Notes: generated from the sequence alone by a model not told the origin. A stretch of 10,752 nt of DNA from Phycisphaerales bacterium (GCA_011057845.1 DSDB01000265.1:1-10752); one strand, 5' to 3'. Shown: positions 1 to 7,145, numbered from the stretch's first letter. Made by a program: numbers and translations.

Positions 1-767
1 ACGATCTTCTCGGCGAGGTCCTTGATGGCAATCTCAAAACCGGCCCCGATATTGACCGGTTCCGGCCCATTGTAGCGCTCGGTGGCCAGCAGGATGCCCT
101 CGGCGGCGTCCGCGGCGTAGATGAACTCCCGTGAGGCCTTGCCCGTGCCCCAGCACTCGATGTGGTCGGCCCCGCTGTCGCGGGCGTCCACGCACTTCTT
201 GATCAGGGCCGGTATCACGTGGCTGCTGGCGGGGCTGAAGTTATCCCCGGGGCCGTAGAGGTTGACCGGCAGCAAAAAAATCGAATTGAACCCGTACTCC
301 TGGCGGTACGCCTGCGACTGGACCAGCAGCATCTTCTTGGCCAGGCCGTAAGGGGCGTTGGTCTCTTCCGGGTAGCCGATCCAGAGGTCCTGCTCCTTGA
401 ACGGCACGGGCGTGAACTTCGGATAAGCGCAGATCGTCCCGATGGCCACGAACTTCTCGATACCCCGCAGGCGGGCCTGCTCAATCAACTGGACGCCCAT
501 CATGAGGTTCTTGTAGAAAAACTCTCCGGGGTGCTCGCGGTTGGCGCCGATGCCGCCGACCACGGCCGCCAGGTGGATCACGACATCCGGCTGCATATCG
601 TCGTACATCCGCTCAATGTCCGCCGGCCGCACCAGGTCGTAGTCCTCGATCCTCGGGACCAGGATATGCCCGCAGCCGCGGTCCTGGAGCCCCTTGAGGA
701 TGTAGGCGCCGAGGAATCCGGCCCCGCCGGTGACCACGATGCGTTTGTTATGAAAATAGTCGCTCAT
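1..767 (-). CDS. fcl: GDP-L-fucose synthase-type NAD(P)-dependent epimerase/reductase (3' end outside window)
   Basis: This short-chain dehydrogenase/reductase would convert GDP-4-keto-6-deoxymannose, the product of the gmd gene upstream, to GDP-L-fucose in the cytoplasm. The window holds 255 codons; the C-terminus lies beyond the left edge (the family is about 310-320 residues). Visible features are the Rossmann motif GGAGFLG (14-20), VGGIGAN (70-76), GTICAYPK (110-117), the catalytic YxxxK as Y140 and K144, and NLYGPGDNF followed by SSHVIPAL. By alignment from memory with E. coli WcaG (S107, C109, Y136, K140, H179), the equivalents are T111, C113, Y140, K144 and H183, a constant offset of four. 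Threonine for the first serine is conservative. The ATG at 767 is preceded by GGAG seven bases upstream. It follows gmd by 149 bp on the same strand. The fold is certain. The exact substrate rests on similarity and on the gmd neighbour. Confidence 0.9.
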   Translation of the reverse strand, partial: MSDYFHNKRIVVTGGAGFLGAYILKGLQDRGCGHILVPRIEDYDLVRPADIERMYDDMQPDVVIHLAAVVGGIGANREHPGEFFYKNLMMGVQLIEQARLRGIEKFVAIGTICAYPKFTPVPFKEQDLWIGYPEETNAPYGLAKKMLLVQSQAYRQEYGFNSIFLLPVNLYGPGDNFSPASSHVIPALIKKCVDARDSGADHIECWGTGKASREFIYAADAAEGILLATERYNGPEPVNIGAGFEIAIKDLAEKI

Positions 768-819
768 ATTGATGCTCCAATGCGTCGAGCCAGACGAAAT
801 CGTATCCGTATGGCGTCAA

Positions 820-905
820 CCTTCCGTTGTTATTCTGAGCGAAGCGAAGAATCTCTCGCCCAGGCCCTTGGCCCTCGCTGCTCTGCGGGTCAGGGCGACA
901 ACCTT
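820..905. repeat. REP-like palindromic intergenic repeat between gmd and fcl
   Basis: The gmd-fcl spacer holds an imperfect inverted repeat. GTTGTTATTCTGA (826-838) opposes TCAGGGCGACAAC (890-902), matching at 9 of 13 positions. The left arm continues as GAGCGAAGCGAAGAATCTC, a sequence style familiar from dispersed extragenic palindromes in many bacterial genomes. Several frames read through it, but the translations look like repeat artefacts rather than protein. It could form a hairpin in the gmd-fcl transcript and affect mRNA stability or termination. That role is inference. Confidence 0.6.
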
Positions 906-916
906 GAGACAGTCTG

Positions 917-1921
917 TCAGACCTGATGGTCCTTGAGGATCCTGGCCTTCTGGGCGACTTTGAGGTCCGCATCGACCATCATCCGGGCCAAGTCCCGAAA
1001 GCCTACCCTGGGTTGCCAGCCGAGCGCCCGCCGGGCCTTGGCCGCATCGCCCAGCAGCAGGTCCACCTCGCTGGGGCGGAAGTACCGCGGGTCGATCTCC
1101 ACGTGTTGCCTCCAGTCCAGGTCGAGGTATCCGAACACCTCGTCGAGGAACTCCCGCACCGAATGCGTCTCGCCCGTGGCGACCACATAATCGTCGGCCT
1201 TGTCCTGCTGGAGCATCAGCCACATCGCTTCGACGTAATCCCCGGCGAATCCCCAGTCTCGCTGGGCGTCCAGGTTGCCTAGGTAGAGCTTGTCCTGCAG
1301 GCCGAGCTTGATCCGGGTGGCCGCCCGGGTGATCTTGCGCGTCACGAAGGTCTCGCCCCGCCGCGGAGACTCGTGGTTAAACAGGATGCCGTTGCAGGCG
1401 AACATGCCGTAGGCCTCGCGGTAGTTGACGGTCTGCCAGAAACTGTAGACCTTGGCGCAGGCGTAGGGGCTGCGCGGGTAGAACGGCGTCTTCTCCGTCT
1501 GGGGCGTCTCGACGACCTTGCCGTACATCTCGCTGCTCGATGCCTGATAGAACCGCACGTCGCTGTGGGTGCTTCGCAGGGCCTCCAGCAGCCGCAACGT
1601 TCCCAGGGCATCGGCGTTGACGGTGTAGATGGGATTGTCGAAGCTGACGCGGACGTGGCTCTGGGCCCCCAGGTTGTATACCTCATCGGGGCGGATTTCC
1701 GCGATGATGGAGGCCAGATTGCTGCCGTCGGTCAGATCGCCGTAGACCAGCCGCAGCTTCGGCTGCTCGTGCGGGTCCTGATAGAGATGGTCGATCCGCT
1801 GCGTGATGAACGAGCTGCTTCGCCGCAACAGCCCCCAGACCTCGTAGCCCTTGCCGATGAGAAACTCCGCCAGGTACGAGCCATCCTGCCCGGTGATGCC
1901 CGTGATAAACGCCTTTTTCAT
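917..1921 (-). CDS. gmd: GDP-mannose 4,6-dehydratase
   Basis: This enzyme dehydrates GDP-D-mannose to GDP-4-keto-6-deoxy-D-mannose, the first step to GDP-L-fucose and other GDP-6-deoxyhexoses. The 334-residue product is a full-length short-type Gmd. The N-terminus has the NADP-binding GITGQDGSYLAE (8-19), followed by the conserved LLRRSSSF (31-38). ASSSEMYG (127-134) and SPYACAK (151-157) supply the active site: S129, E131, Y153 and K157 sit at a constant offset of four from E. coli T133, E135, Y157 and K161. The loop NHESPRRGETFVTRKITRA (182-200) and RDWGFAGDYVEAMW (221-234) are also typical. I chose the ATG at 1921 because MKKAFITGITG matches the family start. An in-frame ATG at 1930 would add three residues, and neither start has a clear ribosome binding site. 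The reading frame continues open to 2032 but the added residues look non-coding. It lies 155 bp downstream of the glycosyltransferase and 149 bp upstream of fcl. Confidence 0.96.
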   Translation of the reverse strand: MKKAFITGITGQDGSYLAEFLIGKGYEVWGLLRRSSSFITQRIDHLYQDPHEQPKLRLVYGDLTDGSNLASIIAEIRPDEVYNLGAQSHVRVSFDNPIYTVNADALGTLRLLEALRSTHSDVRFYQASSSEMYGKVVETPQTEKTPFYPRSPYACAKVYSFWQTVNYREAYGMFACNGILFNHESPRRGETFVTRKITRAATRIKLGLQDKLYLGNLDAQRDWGFAGDYVEAMWLMLQQDKADDYVVATGETHSVREFLDEVFGYLDLDWRQHVEIDPRYFRPSEVDLLLGDAAKARRALGWQPRVGFRDLARMMVDADLKVAQKARILKDHQV

Positions 1922-2076
1922 GGTTGCCATGCTCGCACAAGATCTACGTGTGGTGGATTCATTGTCCAATTGCATACACCTGCGAACGGATCGCCTGTGC
2001 ACCGTGCCCGCCCATAGGACGTGAGGCGGCACATTCGCACTCTACCGTATCGGCACACACGTCGGTGGAGCTTGAT

Positions 2077-2823
2077 TCAACTCCGGCCCGACCCGGCCAA
2101 TCTCGTCTTGAGGACGGTAAAGGCAAATCGGAGCCGCAATAATTCCCTTCGCCATCGTTTGGGGTCAACGGCAAACCGGTACAAGAACTCCGTGCCCGTT
2201 CGGCGGAAGCACGTCGGGGCCCATTTGGCCTTGCCACTGAGGACGTCGAACGTGCCGCCGACCCCCATGAGATACAAAGCGTCGACGCGTCGCGTGTTGG
2301 CGGCGATCCACTGTTCCTGCCGCGGCGAGCCCATCGCAACAAACACCAGGTCGGCCCCGCTGTCGTTGATTTGCTGAACCACCGCGTCATCGCTGTCAAA
2401 GTATCCGTCGCGCCGTCCCACAATCCGCAGCCCTGGAAACATCACCTCCGCCTTGCGGCACGCCTGCTCATTGGACTCGGACGAAGCGCCCAGCATGAAG
2501 ACCGCCCAGCCGTTTTGTGCCGCGGCGCGGAGCAGATCGAGACACAGTTGGACCCCCGTGCATCGCCGGATGCGGCGTCCCAGGAGCAGCCTCGCGGCGT
2601 AGACGATCCCAATACCGTCACAGATGTGCATGTCGGCGGAGTTCAGCAGGTCCTTCAGCGCCGGCTGGTCAAATGTCAGACATATCTTTTCCGGGTTGAT
2701 CGCCACACAAAACGTCTTCTTTCCGGCCTCGATTCGCTCGGCCACGTATTGCACCGCCCGATCGTAGCTGTCGAAGGGAGTGACGGGAACGCCGTATAAG
2801 CACAAGGGTTCGGGGCCGGTCAT
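2077..2823 (-). CDS. WecG/TagA/CpsF family (GT26) glycosyltransferase
   Basis: Members of this family transfer N-acetylmannosamine, or sometimes another sugar such as glucose, from a nucleotide donor to an undecaprenyl-diphosphate-linked sugar at the inner face of the membrane. They serve teichoic acid, enterobacterial common antigen or exopolysaccharide synthesis. The 248-residue length is normal. Motifs in order are INPEKI (42-47, with the conserved Asn), ICDGIGIV (67-74, with the probable catalytic-base Asp69), FMLGASSE (109-116), VAMGSPRQEQW (162-172), GVGGTFDVLSGKAKWAP (187-203) and GTEFLYRF (210-217). The tail from about 218 is basic, as in the membrane-docking appendage described for TagA. 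The ATG at 2823 has GGAGG five bases upstream. Only 34 bp separate it from the methyltransferase upstream, so the two are probably co-transcribed. Donor and acceptor cannot be read from the sequence, so I give no gene symbol. Confidence 0.93.
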   Translation of the reverse strand: MTGPEPLCLYGVPVTPFDSYDRAVQYVAERIEAGKKTFCVAINPEKICLTFDQPALKDLLNSADMHICDGIGIVYAARLLLGRRIRRCTGVQLCLDLLRAAAQNGWAVFMLGASSESNEQACRKAEVMFPGLRIVGRRDGYFDSDDAVVQQINDSGADLVFVAMGSPRQEQWIAANTRRVDALYLMGVGGTFDVLSGKAKWAPTCFRRTGTEFLYRFAVDPKRWRRELLRLRFAFTVLKTRLAGSGRS

Positions 2824-2857
2824 GTTTGCCTCCGTGGCGCCGTCCAGGGTCGAAACA

Positions 2858-3589
2858 CTATGGCATGCCCCCGGCGGTCTTGACGGCGATAAGCGATTTG
2901 GTCAATAAGGCGACTCGTTCAGGGACAATCAGCGCCTCCGGGAACAGTTGAACCATGTCGCGCCTGGACAGGAGATACCAGTCCGGCTGCGTCCTTTTGA
3001 TCCATACACGGTTCGCCGCGCGGATCACGGCCATTTGAGCGCGGCGCAGCATGTACCCGACGAAAGGCAGCCACGTATGCGTCTCGATCGGGAAGTATCT
3101 ATACGGCGTCTGAACGAAATACCCGATCCCCACCCGTCGTATCTGATCGGCAAAGGCCTTCTGGTGCTCCAGGGCGAGCTTCTCGAAGACTCGGTCCGAT
3201 CGGCACTCCCAGAGCCGGCTCTTGGATATCGTCACATGCTCCAGGACCGATGAGCAGAACACGATGTCAAAGAACCGGTCCGGGAAAGGCAGGGGACCGT
3301 CTTCGTGCAGATGCACCGGCGTGAAGCCGTAACGTTGATGACCGCCATGCACGGCTTCTTGTCGGACGTCCGCGATATAGACATTGGCGGGTTGAACGTC
3401 CAGTCCGCGCAGAACGCCCGCGATGTGGGAGCCGTCCGATGAACCGAGGTCGAGTATTTTCGTCTGAGGCCCAACGGCGAAATAACGCCGGAACGTCTGG
3501 GCGCGCCGAGCCCTGAATGTCTCTCGAACCGAGTCCACAAGGCGGGTTGTCCCGGGCTTGTCGAGTTCGTCTTTGCCGCCACATTTCAT
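2858..3589 (-). CDS. class I SAM-dependent methyltransferase in polysaccharide operon
   Basis: This 243-residue Rossmann-fold methyltransferase has motif I ILDLGSSDG (45-53), the acidic end of strand 2 at YIADV (71-75), and FDIVFCSSVLEHV (107-119), which marks the Methyltransf_11/23-like group. A later segment around VQTPYRYFPIETHTWLPF (159-176) resembles methyltransferases that carry a TPNR-PIEPH-type motif and often sit in polysaccharide clusters. It is the promoter-proximal gene of the minus-strand polysaccharide block and lies 34 bp before the GT26 gene, so sugar O-methylation or end-capping is a reasonable inference. I chose the ATG at 3589 because AAAGGTAGG lies just upstream. An in-frame TTG at 3622 would add 11 residues but has no such site. 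The substrate is unknown. Confidence 0.87.
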   Translation of the reverse strand: MKCGGKDELDKPGTTRLVDSVRETFRARRAQTFRRYFAVGPQTKILDLGSSDGSHIAGVLRGLDVQPANVYIADVRQEAVHGGHQRYGFTPVHLHEDGPLPFPDRFFDIVFCSSVLEHVTISKSRLWECRSDRVFEKLALEHQKAFADQIRRVGIGYFVQTPYRYFPIETHTWLPFVGYMLRRAQMAVIRAANRVWIKRTQPDWYLLSRRDMVQLFPEALIVPERVALLTKSLIAVKTAGGMP

Positions 3590-3660
3590 GCGCCTACCTT
3601 TGCTCTTCGTATAAATGTTCAAGCCGCCGTGGCCGATCGGCTCGGCACTCGTTCTTCCAT

Positions 3661-3689
3661 AGTATACGACCTCGGCGGTTTCAAGGCAA
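3661..3689 (-). promoter_or_regulatory. sigma70-like promoter for the polysaccharide operon
   Basis: Read on the minus strand, TTGCCT (3684-3689) and TATACT (3661-3666) are separated by exactly 17 bases. They match the -35 and -10 consensus at 4 of 6 and 5 of 6 positions. Transcription would start near 3654, roughly 65 bases before the methyltransferase ATG at 3589. The position, in the divergent gap between the polysaccharide block and the symporter gene, supports it. Confidence 0.5.
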
Positions 3690-3829
3690 ACGCAGATCTC
3701 GTCCCTGGAGCCGGTTTATGCCAGACGGCCCCCATATTCGGTTCCCGTAGAGAGGACCTTGAACAAAGGCCCGACATCCGTTAGCGTGATGTATCGTCAA
3801 GCCGTCAGGCAATGTCCTACACCCTACCC

Positions 3830-3856
3830 AATACGCACGACGCAATACGACATACG
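3830..3856 (+). repeat. short ATACG-type degenerate tandem repeat just before the symporter start
   Basis: ATACG occurs at 3831-3835, 3845-3849 and 3852-3856, separated by ACG-rich linkers and ending directly against the ATG at 3857. This low-complexity stretch is unlike the surrounding coding sequence. If an earlier in-frame ATG (3812) were used, it would be translated as a polar N-terminal extension that does not look like a symporter. I treat it as non-coding repeat sequence. It also means that no normal Shine-Dalgarno sequence precedes 3857. Confidence 0.45.
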
Positions 3857-5521
3857 ATGCAGCTACTCGGTCTCCACTACGCGATCTGGCTCATCCTGGC
3901 CCTCTACTTCGCCGGTATGCTTGCCCTCGGCTGGCTCAGCCGGCGCGGCGCGCACACTCAGGAGGGCTACCTCATCGGCAATCGCGGCTTCGGCACGCTC
4001 TCCATGGTCATGCATGCCTTCGGGGCGGGCACCAACCCCGGCGACGCCGCGGGCGTTATCACCGCCACGGTCCGGTCGGGCGTTTCGGGTGTCTGGATTT
4101 CCTGGATGTGGCTGTTCGGCACGCCGTTCTATTGGCTCATCGCCCCGGTCATCCGCCGGATGCGATACCTTACGATGGCCGACTTCTACGAAAAACGGTT
4201 CGGGCGGGCCGCGTGCATCCTCTATATCGCCGTCGCCTCCACGGGCATGGTCGTGTTCCTCGGCGGCGTCATGCTGGCCACCACCCGCACCGTTCAGGGC
4301 ATGATGGGCAAGCCCGGCGACGCATGGTTCTTCGGCATTCTGACCGTATCCACGGCCGTCTTCCTTGTCTACAGTTACTGGGGCGGCATCGTCGCGGCCG
4401 TGCGGACCGACATGGTCCAGGGGCTCATGATCATCGCCCTGTCCATTATTGCCATCCCCGCCGCCCTCAACACCCCGCAGGTCGGCGGGCTGGGGGGTAT
4501 GCTGGATACCCTGGCCGCCCGCAAGGCCGAGAATCCCGCCATTCTCAACCTGTTCGACCCCAACGCCTTCGACATCTGGACGGTTCTGCTGCTTACCATC
4601 AGCGCGCCGCTGACCGCCCTGGCCTTTCCCCACCTGATCACCGTCTGCGGGGCCGGCAAGACCGAATGGCACGGCCGCGTCGGTTTTACCTGCGGCAATC
4701 TCCTCAAGCGCCTCTGCACTATCGGCTGGTCGCTGTTGGGCCTGGCATGGCTGGTCTGGCTGCTCAACTCCAACGCCCCTATCAATACTGAAACCGCGTT
4801 CGGCGACTCCATTCGCCAGTTCTTGTCGCCGGTTCTGCAGGGCATCATGCTCGCCTGTATCATGGCCGCCGCCATGTCCAGCGGCGACGCCGTCCAGGTG
4901 ACCGTGGCGGGCCTGTTCTCCCAGAACCTCTATGCCGCCTTCATCCGCCCCAACGCCACGGACGCCCAGCGGCTGGCCGTGACCCGCTACGTCGGGGTCG
5001 CCATCGCCCTGATCGCCTTCGCCGCCGCGGTCGCCATGCGAAGCAGCATCGTCAAGGCCGTCCTCGATTACTTCAACATCCTCAGCCTCATCGGCATCTG
5101 CACCGCGATGGGCATCCTCTGGCGGCGAATGAATACCGGCGGGGTGTTTCTCGGCGCGGGCCTGGCCGTGGCCTCCTTCATCCTCACCCGCTACTGCTAC
5201 GACTGCCCCCGCGTGTTCACCTTCGCGCTACCCATCCTCACAGGCCTGCTCGGCGGCATCACCGGCAGCCTGCTGACCCGTCCTGCGAAACCCGAAATCA
5301 TCGACGACTTCTACAAACGCATCTACACCCCCATCGGCCGGGAAGACCGCCTCAGCCTGCCGCTGGACCAGGCCGTTCCGCCGCAGCGGCGACTGCTGAC
5401 GGCAGGGGGCCTGTTCCTCGTCAAGCCCAGCGCCCAATCTATCTGGGGCTTGCTCATCACGCTCGGCGTCTGCCTGGCATGCGTGGCCGCCATGCTTATC
5501 CTTCTGAACCTCCGACTATGA
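3857..5521 (+). CDS. sodium:solute symporter family (SSS) transporter
   Basis: This 554-residue integral membrane protein has about 13-14 hydrophobic segments, as expected for the SSS family (sodium-coupled uptake of sugars, proline, pantothenate and others). The first helix is about 6-27 and is followed by GYLIGNRGFG. A glycine-rich helix carries HAFGAGTNPGDAAG, and the signature YSYWGGIVAAVRTDMVQG lies at 172-189. IMAAAMSSGDA (335-345) corresponds to the SSS helix that supplies the Na2-site serines, here probably Ser341 and Ser342. A hydrophilic stretch at about 475-520 precedes the last helix (527-552). The ATG at 3857 gives the usual start close to the first helix; an in-frame ATG at 3812 would add 15 polar residues encoded by a repeat. 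Neither has a good ribosome binding site. Its stop overlaps the next ATG (ATGA), so it is translationally coupled to the UroD-like gene. The substrate is unknown. The partner enzyme is the best clue. Confidence 0.93.
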   Translation: MQLLGLHYAIWLILALYFAGMLALGWLSRRGAHTQEGYLIGNRGFGTLSMVMHAFGAGTNPGDAAGVITATVRSGVSGVWISWMWLFGTPFYWLIAPVIRRMRYLTMADFYEKRFGRAACILYIAVASTGMVVFLGGVMLATTRTVQGMMGKPGDAWFFGILTVSTAVFLVYSYWGGIVAAVRTDMVQGLMIIALSIIAIPAALNTPQVGGLGGMLDTLAARKAENPAILNLFDPNAFDIWTVLLLTISAPLTALAFPHLITVCGAGKTEWHGRVGFTCGNLLKRLCTIGWSLLGLAWLVWLLNSNAPINTETAFGDSIRQFLSPVLQGIMLACIMAAAMSSGDAVQVTVAGLFSQNLYAAFIRPNATDAQRLAVTRYVGVAIALIAFAAAVAMRSSIVKAVLDYFNILSLIGICTAMGILWRRMNTGGVFLGAGLAVASFILTRYCYDCPRVFTFALPILTGLLGGITGSLLTRPAKPEIIDDFYKRIYTPIGREDRLSLPLDQAVPPQRRLLTAGGLFLVKPSAQSIWGLLITLGVCLACVAAMLILLNLRL

Positions 5522-6492
5522 CCATCCCATTCCATCCATCTATCTACGAACATGCCGCGCGGGTCATTGACCGCAGCCCCTGGGACGTCTCGCGTGACGG
5601 CGATCTGCTGGCGGCCGCCCACATCCGGGCCTGGCAGCTCTACCAGCACCGGCCCATCGTCATCGGGATCGACATCTACAACCTCGAGGCCGAGGCCTAC
5701 GGAGCCCCGGTCGAGCAGCCTTCCTCCAACGGCATTCCCGCCATCGTCCGCCATCCGTTCACCTGCGCCGCGGAGCTTGCGGAACTGCCGCCTTTCGACC
5801 CGTACAGCGCCGGACGGATCCCCATGGTCCTGGCGGCCGCCCGCCGGGTCGCCGCCCAATGCCCCGGGGCCGACGTCCGCATCCCGCTGGCCGGGCCGTT
5901 CTCCGTCGCGACCAATCTCATGGGCTTCGACAACATCCTGCTCGAATGCGCGACCGACCCCGAGGCCGTCGGGCGGGCCCTGCACGGGCTCGTTGGCGGC
6001 CAGCTTCGATTCTGCCGGGCGATCCTCGACGCGGGCCTGGGCATCGCGTTCTTCGAGTCCGCGGCCGCTCCGCCGCTGCTGTCACCGGCGCAGTTCCGGG
6101 CCATCGAACTGCCGGCGCTCAAGTCCCTGATGGACCAGGCGGCCGCCCTGACGGGCCACCCGCTGCCGTGCATCATCGGCGGCGACACGCTGCCCATTCT
6201 GGAGGCCATGCTGGCCACCGGCACGGGCTATGTGTGCTGCCCGGTCGCCACCGACCAGCCGGGCTTCATGCGGGCCATGGCTGCCCGGCCGGATGTGACC
6301 GTCCGCATCAACATGGACCCCAACCCCATCACCGCCAACGACTGGCCCGCCGTCAAGCAGGAGGCCGACCGAGTCCTGGCCCTGGCCGCCATGCACCCGA
6401 AAACCTGCATCGGCACCGGTTGCCTGCCTTACGAGGCCGATCCCGAGACCGTCCTGAAGACCCGCCACTACATCGCGGGAGCCGCATTCTGA
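5518..6492 (+). CDS. uroporphyrinogen decarboxylase / MtaA superfamily protein (probable methyltransferase-like, not HemE)
   Basis: The 324-residue product is a UroD-fold TIM barrel. True HemE uses an N-terminal arginine loop, which is absent here (the N-terminus reads SPWDVSRDGDLL). The protein resembles the branch that includes corrinoid-linked methyltransferases such as MtaA and CmuA. Supporting segments are IPLAGPFSVATNLMGF (122-137), FFESAAAPPLLSPAQF (178-193) and the end GTGCLPYEADPETVL (299-313), whose Cys302 aligns with the C-terminal zinc cysteine of MtaA. The usual H-x-C-G motif is replaced by CIIGGDT (218-224), so at least part of the zinc site is altered. The ATG at 5518 overlaps the symporter stop by four bases, so the two genes form one unit. 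It may process the imported compound, for example by demethylation. No corrinoid protein is encoded nearby. Superfamily assignment is firm; the reaction is not known. Confidence 0.85.
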   Translation: MTIPFHPSIYEHAARVIDRSPWDVSRDGDLLAAAHIRAWQLYQHRPIVIGIDIYNLEAEAYGAPVEQPSSNGIPAIVRHPFTCAAELAELPPFDPYSAGRIPMVLAAARRVAAQCPGADVRIPLAGPFSVATNLMGFDNILLECATDPEAVGRALHGLVGGQLRFCRAILDAGLGIAFFESAAAPPLLSPAQFRAIELPALKSLMDQAAALTGHPLPCIIGGDTLPILEAMLATGTGYVCCPVATDQPGFMRAMAARPDVTVRINMDPNPITANDWPAVKQEADRVLALAAMHPKTCIGTGCLPYEADPETVLKTRHYIAGAAF

Positions 6493-6529
6493 CCGGCAGC
6501 GGAAAGCGTCTCTCTCGTGCGGCTTTTCC

Positions 6530-6630
6530 GGACCCCTGCCTGCGCAGGGGTGAAAGGCAGGCGGGCGCCTTCTTCGCATGTGACAAGGCAGTCCGCCAGG
6601 ACACGTCACCCCACGCCGGATGCGGGGTCC
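6530..6630. repeat. paired inverted palindromic repeats (REP pair / BIME-like)
   Basis: Two hairpin units face each other. The first contains CCCCTGC-CTGC-GCAGGGG (6533-6550), a perfect 7-bp stem with a 4-base loop. The second (6606-6630) has CCCCACGC...GCGGGG. Their outer and inner edges are also complementary: GGACCCC (6530-6536) with GGGGTCC (6624-6630), and GGGGTGA (6547-6553) with TCACCCC (6606-6612). This is the layout of paired dispersed REP elements. It lies just after the UroD-like gene, between convergent genes, where such elements commonly sit. No T-tract follows, so a classical terminator is not supported. Confidence 0.65.
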
Positions 6631-6639
6631 AGCCGTAGG

Positions 6640-6659
6640 GTGTGCAACTTGTTGCACAC
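6640..6659. repeat. perfect 9-bp inverted repeat (hairpin between convergent genes)
   Basis: GTGTGCAAC-TT-GTTGCACAC is a perfect dyad of 9 bp around two bases. It lies 10 bp beyond the paired repeats and 17 bp before the stop of the minus-strand small membrane protein. It could be a further dispersed palindrome, a stem that protects both converging transcripts, or less likely a protein-binding dyad. There is no adjacent poly-T run. Confidence 0.6.
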
Positions 6660-6676
6660 GCCGACGGATCCCGATG

Positions 6677-6877
6677 CTATATCTTCGGGAAGAAGAACAT
6701 CAGGAACACGAGCAGGCCAACCGGAACGGCAATGCGCAGGAGACTCCAGAGCACGATCAGCCCGATGAAGGTGTAGACGCTTGCCGCGACGAAGTCAGGC
6801 GCACCTGACCCCTGCATCGCCCAGACCGCAACAAACGCCAGCGACGCAAACACGACCGGGCCCCTTCGTTTACTCAT
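6677..6877 (-). CDS. small hypothetical membrane protein
   Basis: The 66-residue product starts MSKRRGP and is then largely hydrophobic: one segment at about 7-22 and a longer stretch at about 29-64 that could be one long helix or two short ones. It ends FFFPKI. The positive N-terminus and two to three hydrophobic segments indicate an inner-membrane protein. The ATG at 6877 is preceded by GGAG nine bases upstream, and a perfect TATAAT hexamer lies about 63 bases further upstream. No family is recognised. It faces the UroD-like gene convergently, with palindromic repeats between them. Being short, it carries moderate uncertainty, but hydrophobicity and start signals favour a real gene. Confidence 0.6.
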   Translation of the reverse strand: MSKRRGPVVFASLAFVAVWAMQGSGAPDFVAASVYTFIGLIVLWSLLRIAVPVGLLVFLMFFFPKI

Positions 6878-6939
6878 ATTCGCACGCTCCGCGAGATGCA
6901 GTCGCCGCGATTCCCGCGAGCCACCGACTTGCTGAGTAT

Positions 6940-6945
6940 ATTATA
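6940..6945 (-). promoter_or_regulatory. possible -10 box for the small membrane protein gene
   Basis: Read on the minus strand this is a perfect TATAAT, followed at once by an overlapping TATACT. It lies 62 bases upstream of the ATG at 6877. No good -35 hexamer is found at 16-18 bases, so the promoter call is weak. Confidence 0.3.
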
Positions 6946-7145
6946 GTTGCCATTATGATACGGGACCATTGTAATCCGGGCAAGGTTGTCGTATGTACAC
7001 CGATCGTCTGGGTGGCGGAACCGTTCGAAACGTAATCGTCCGGGGGCTGCATAACATAGATGACTGTCCCTCGGACCTCCGCTCATGTGGCAAGCAGCAG
7101 CGCCGCACGGTCGCCCTTTGGATGGCTCACTATCGCCCCAGTTTC

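Noticed and set aside
162..926. 254-residue plus-strand frame opposite fcl
   Set aside because: Antisense to a clear GDP-fucose synthase-type gene, and it runs into the intergenic repeat. It has no independent support.
816..1223. 135-residue minus-strand frame across the gmd 3' end and the spacer
   Set aside because: It overlaps gmd in another frame, and its tail is only the translation of the dispersed palindrome.
3863..4672. 269-residue open frame on the minus strand inside the symporter gene
   Set aside because: It lies wholly antisense to a strongly supported membrane transporter. Its composition (Gly, Asp, Glu, His, Arg rich) is the usual shadow of GC-rich codons, with no start signals.
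5518..6492. hemE (uroporphyrinogen decarboxylase of haem synthesis)
   Set aside because: The N-terminal arginine loop that binds the porphyrin carboxylates is missing, and the neighbour is a transporter rather than haem genes.
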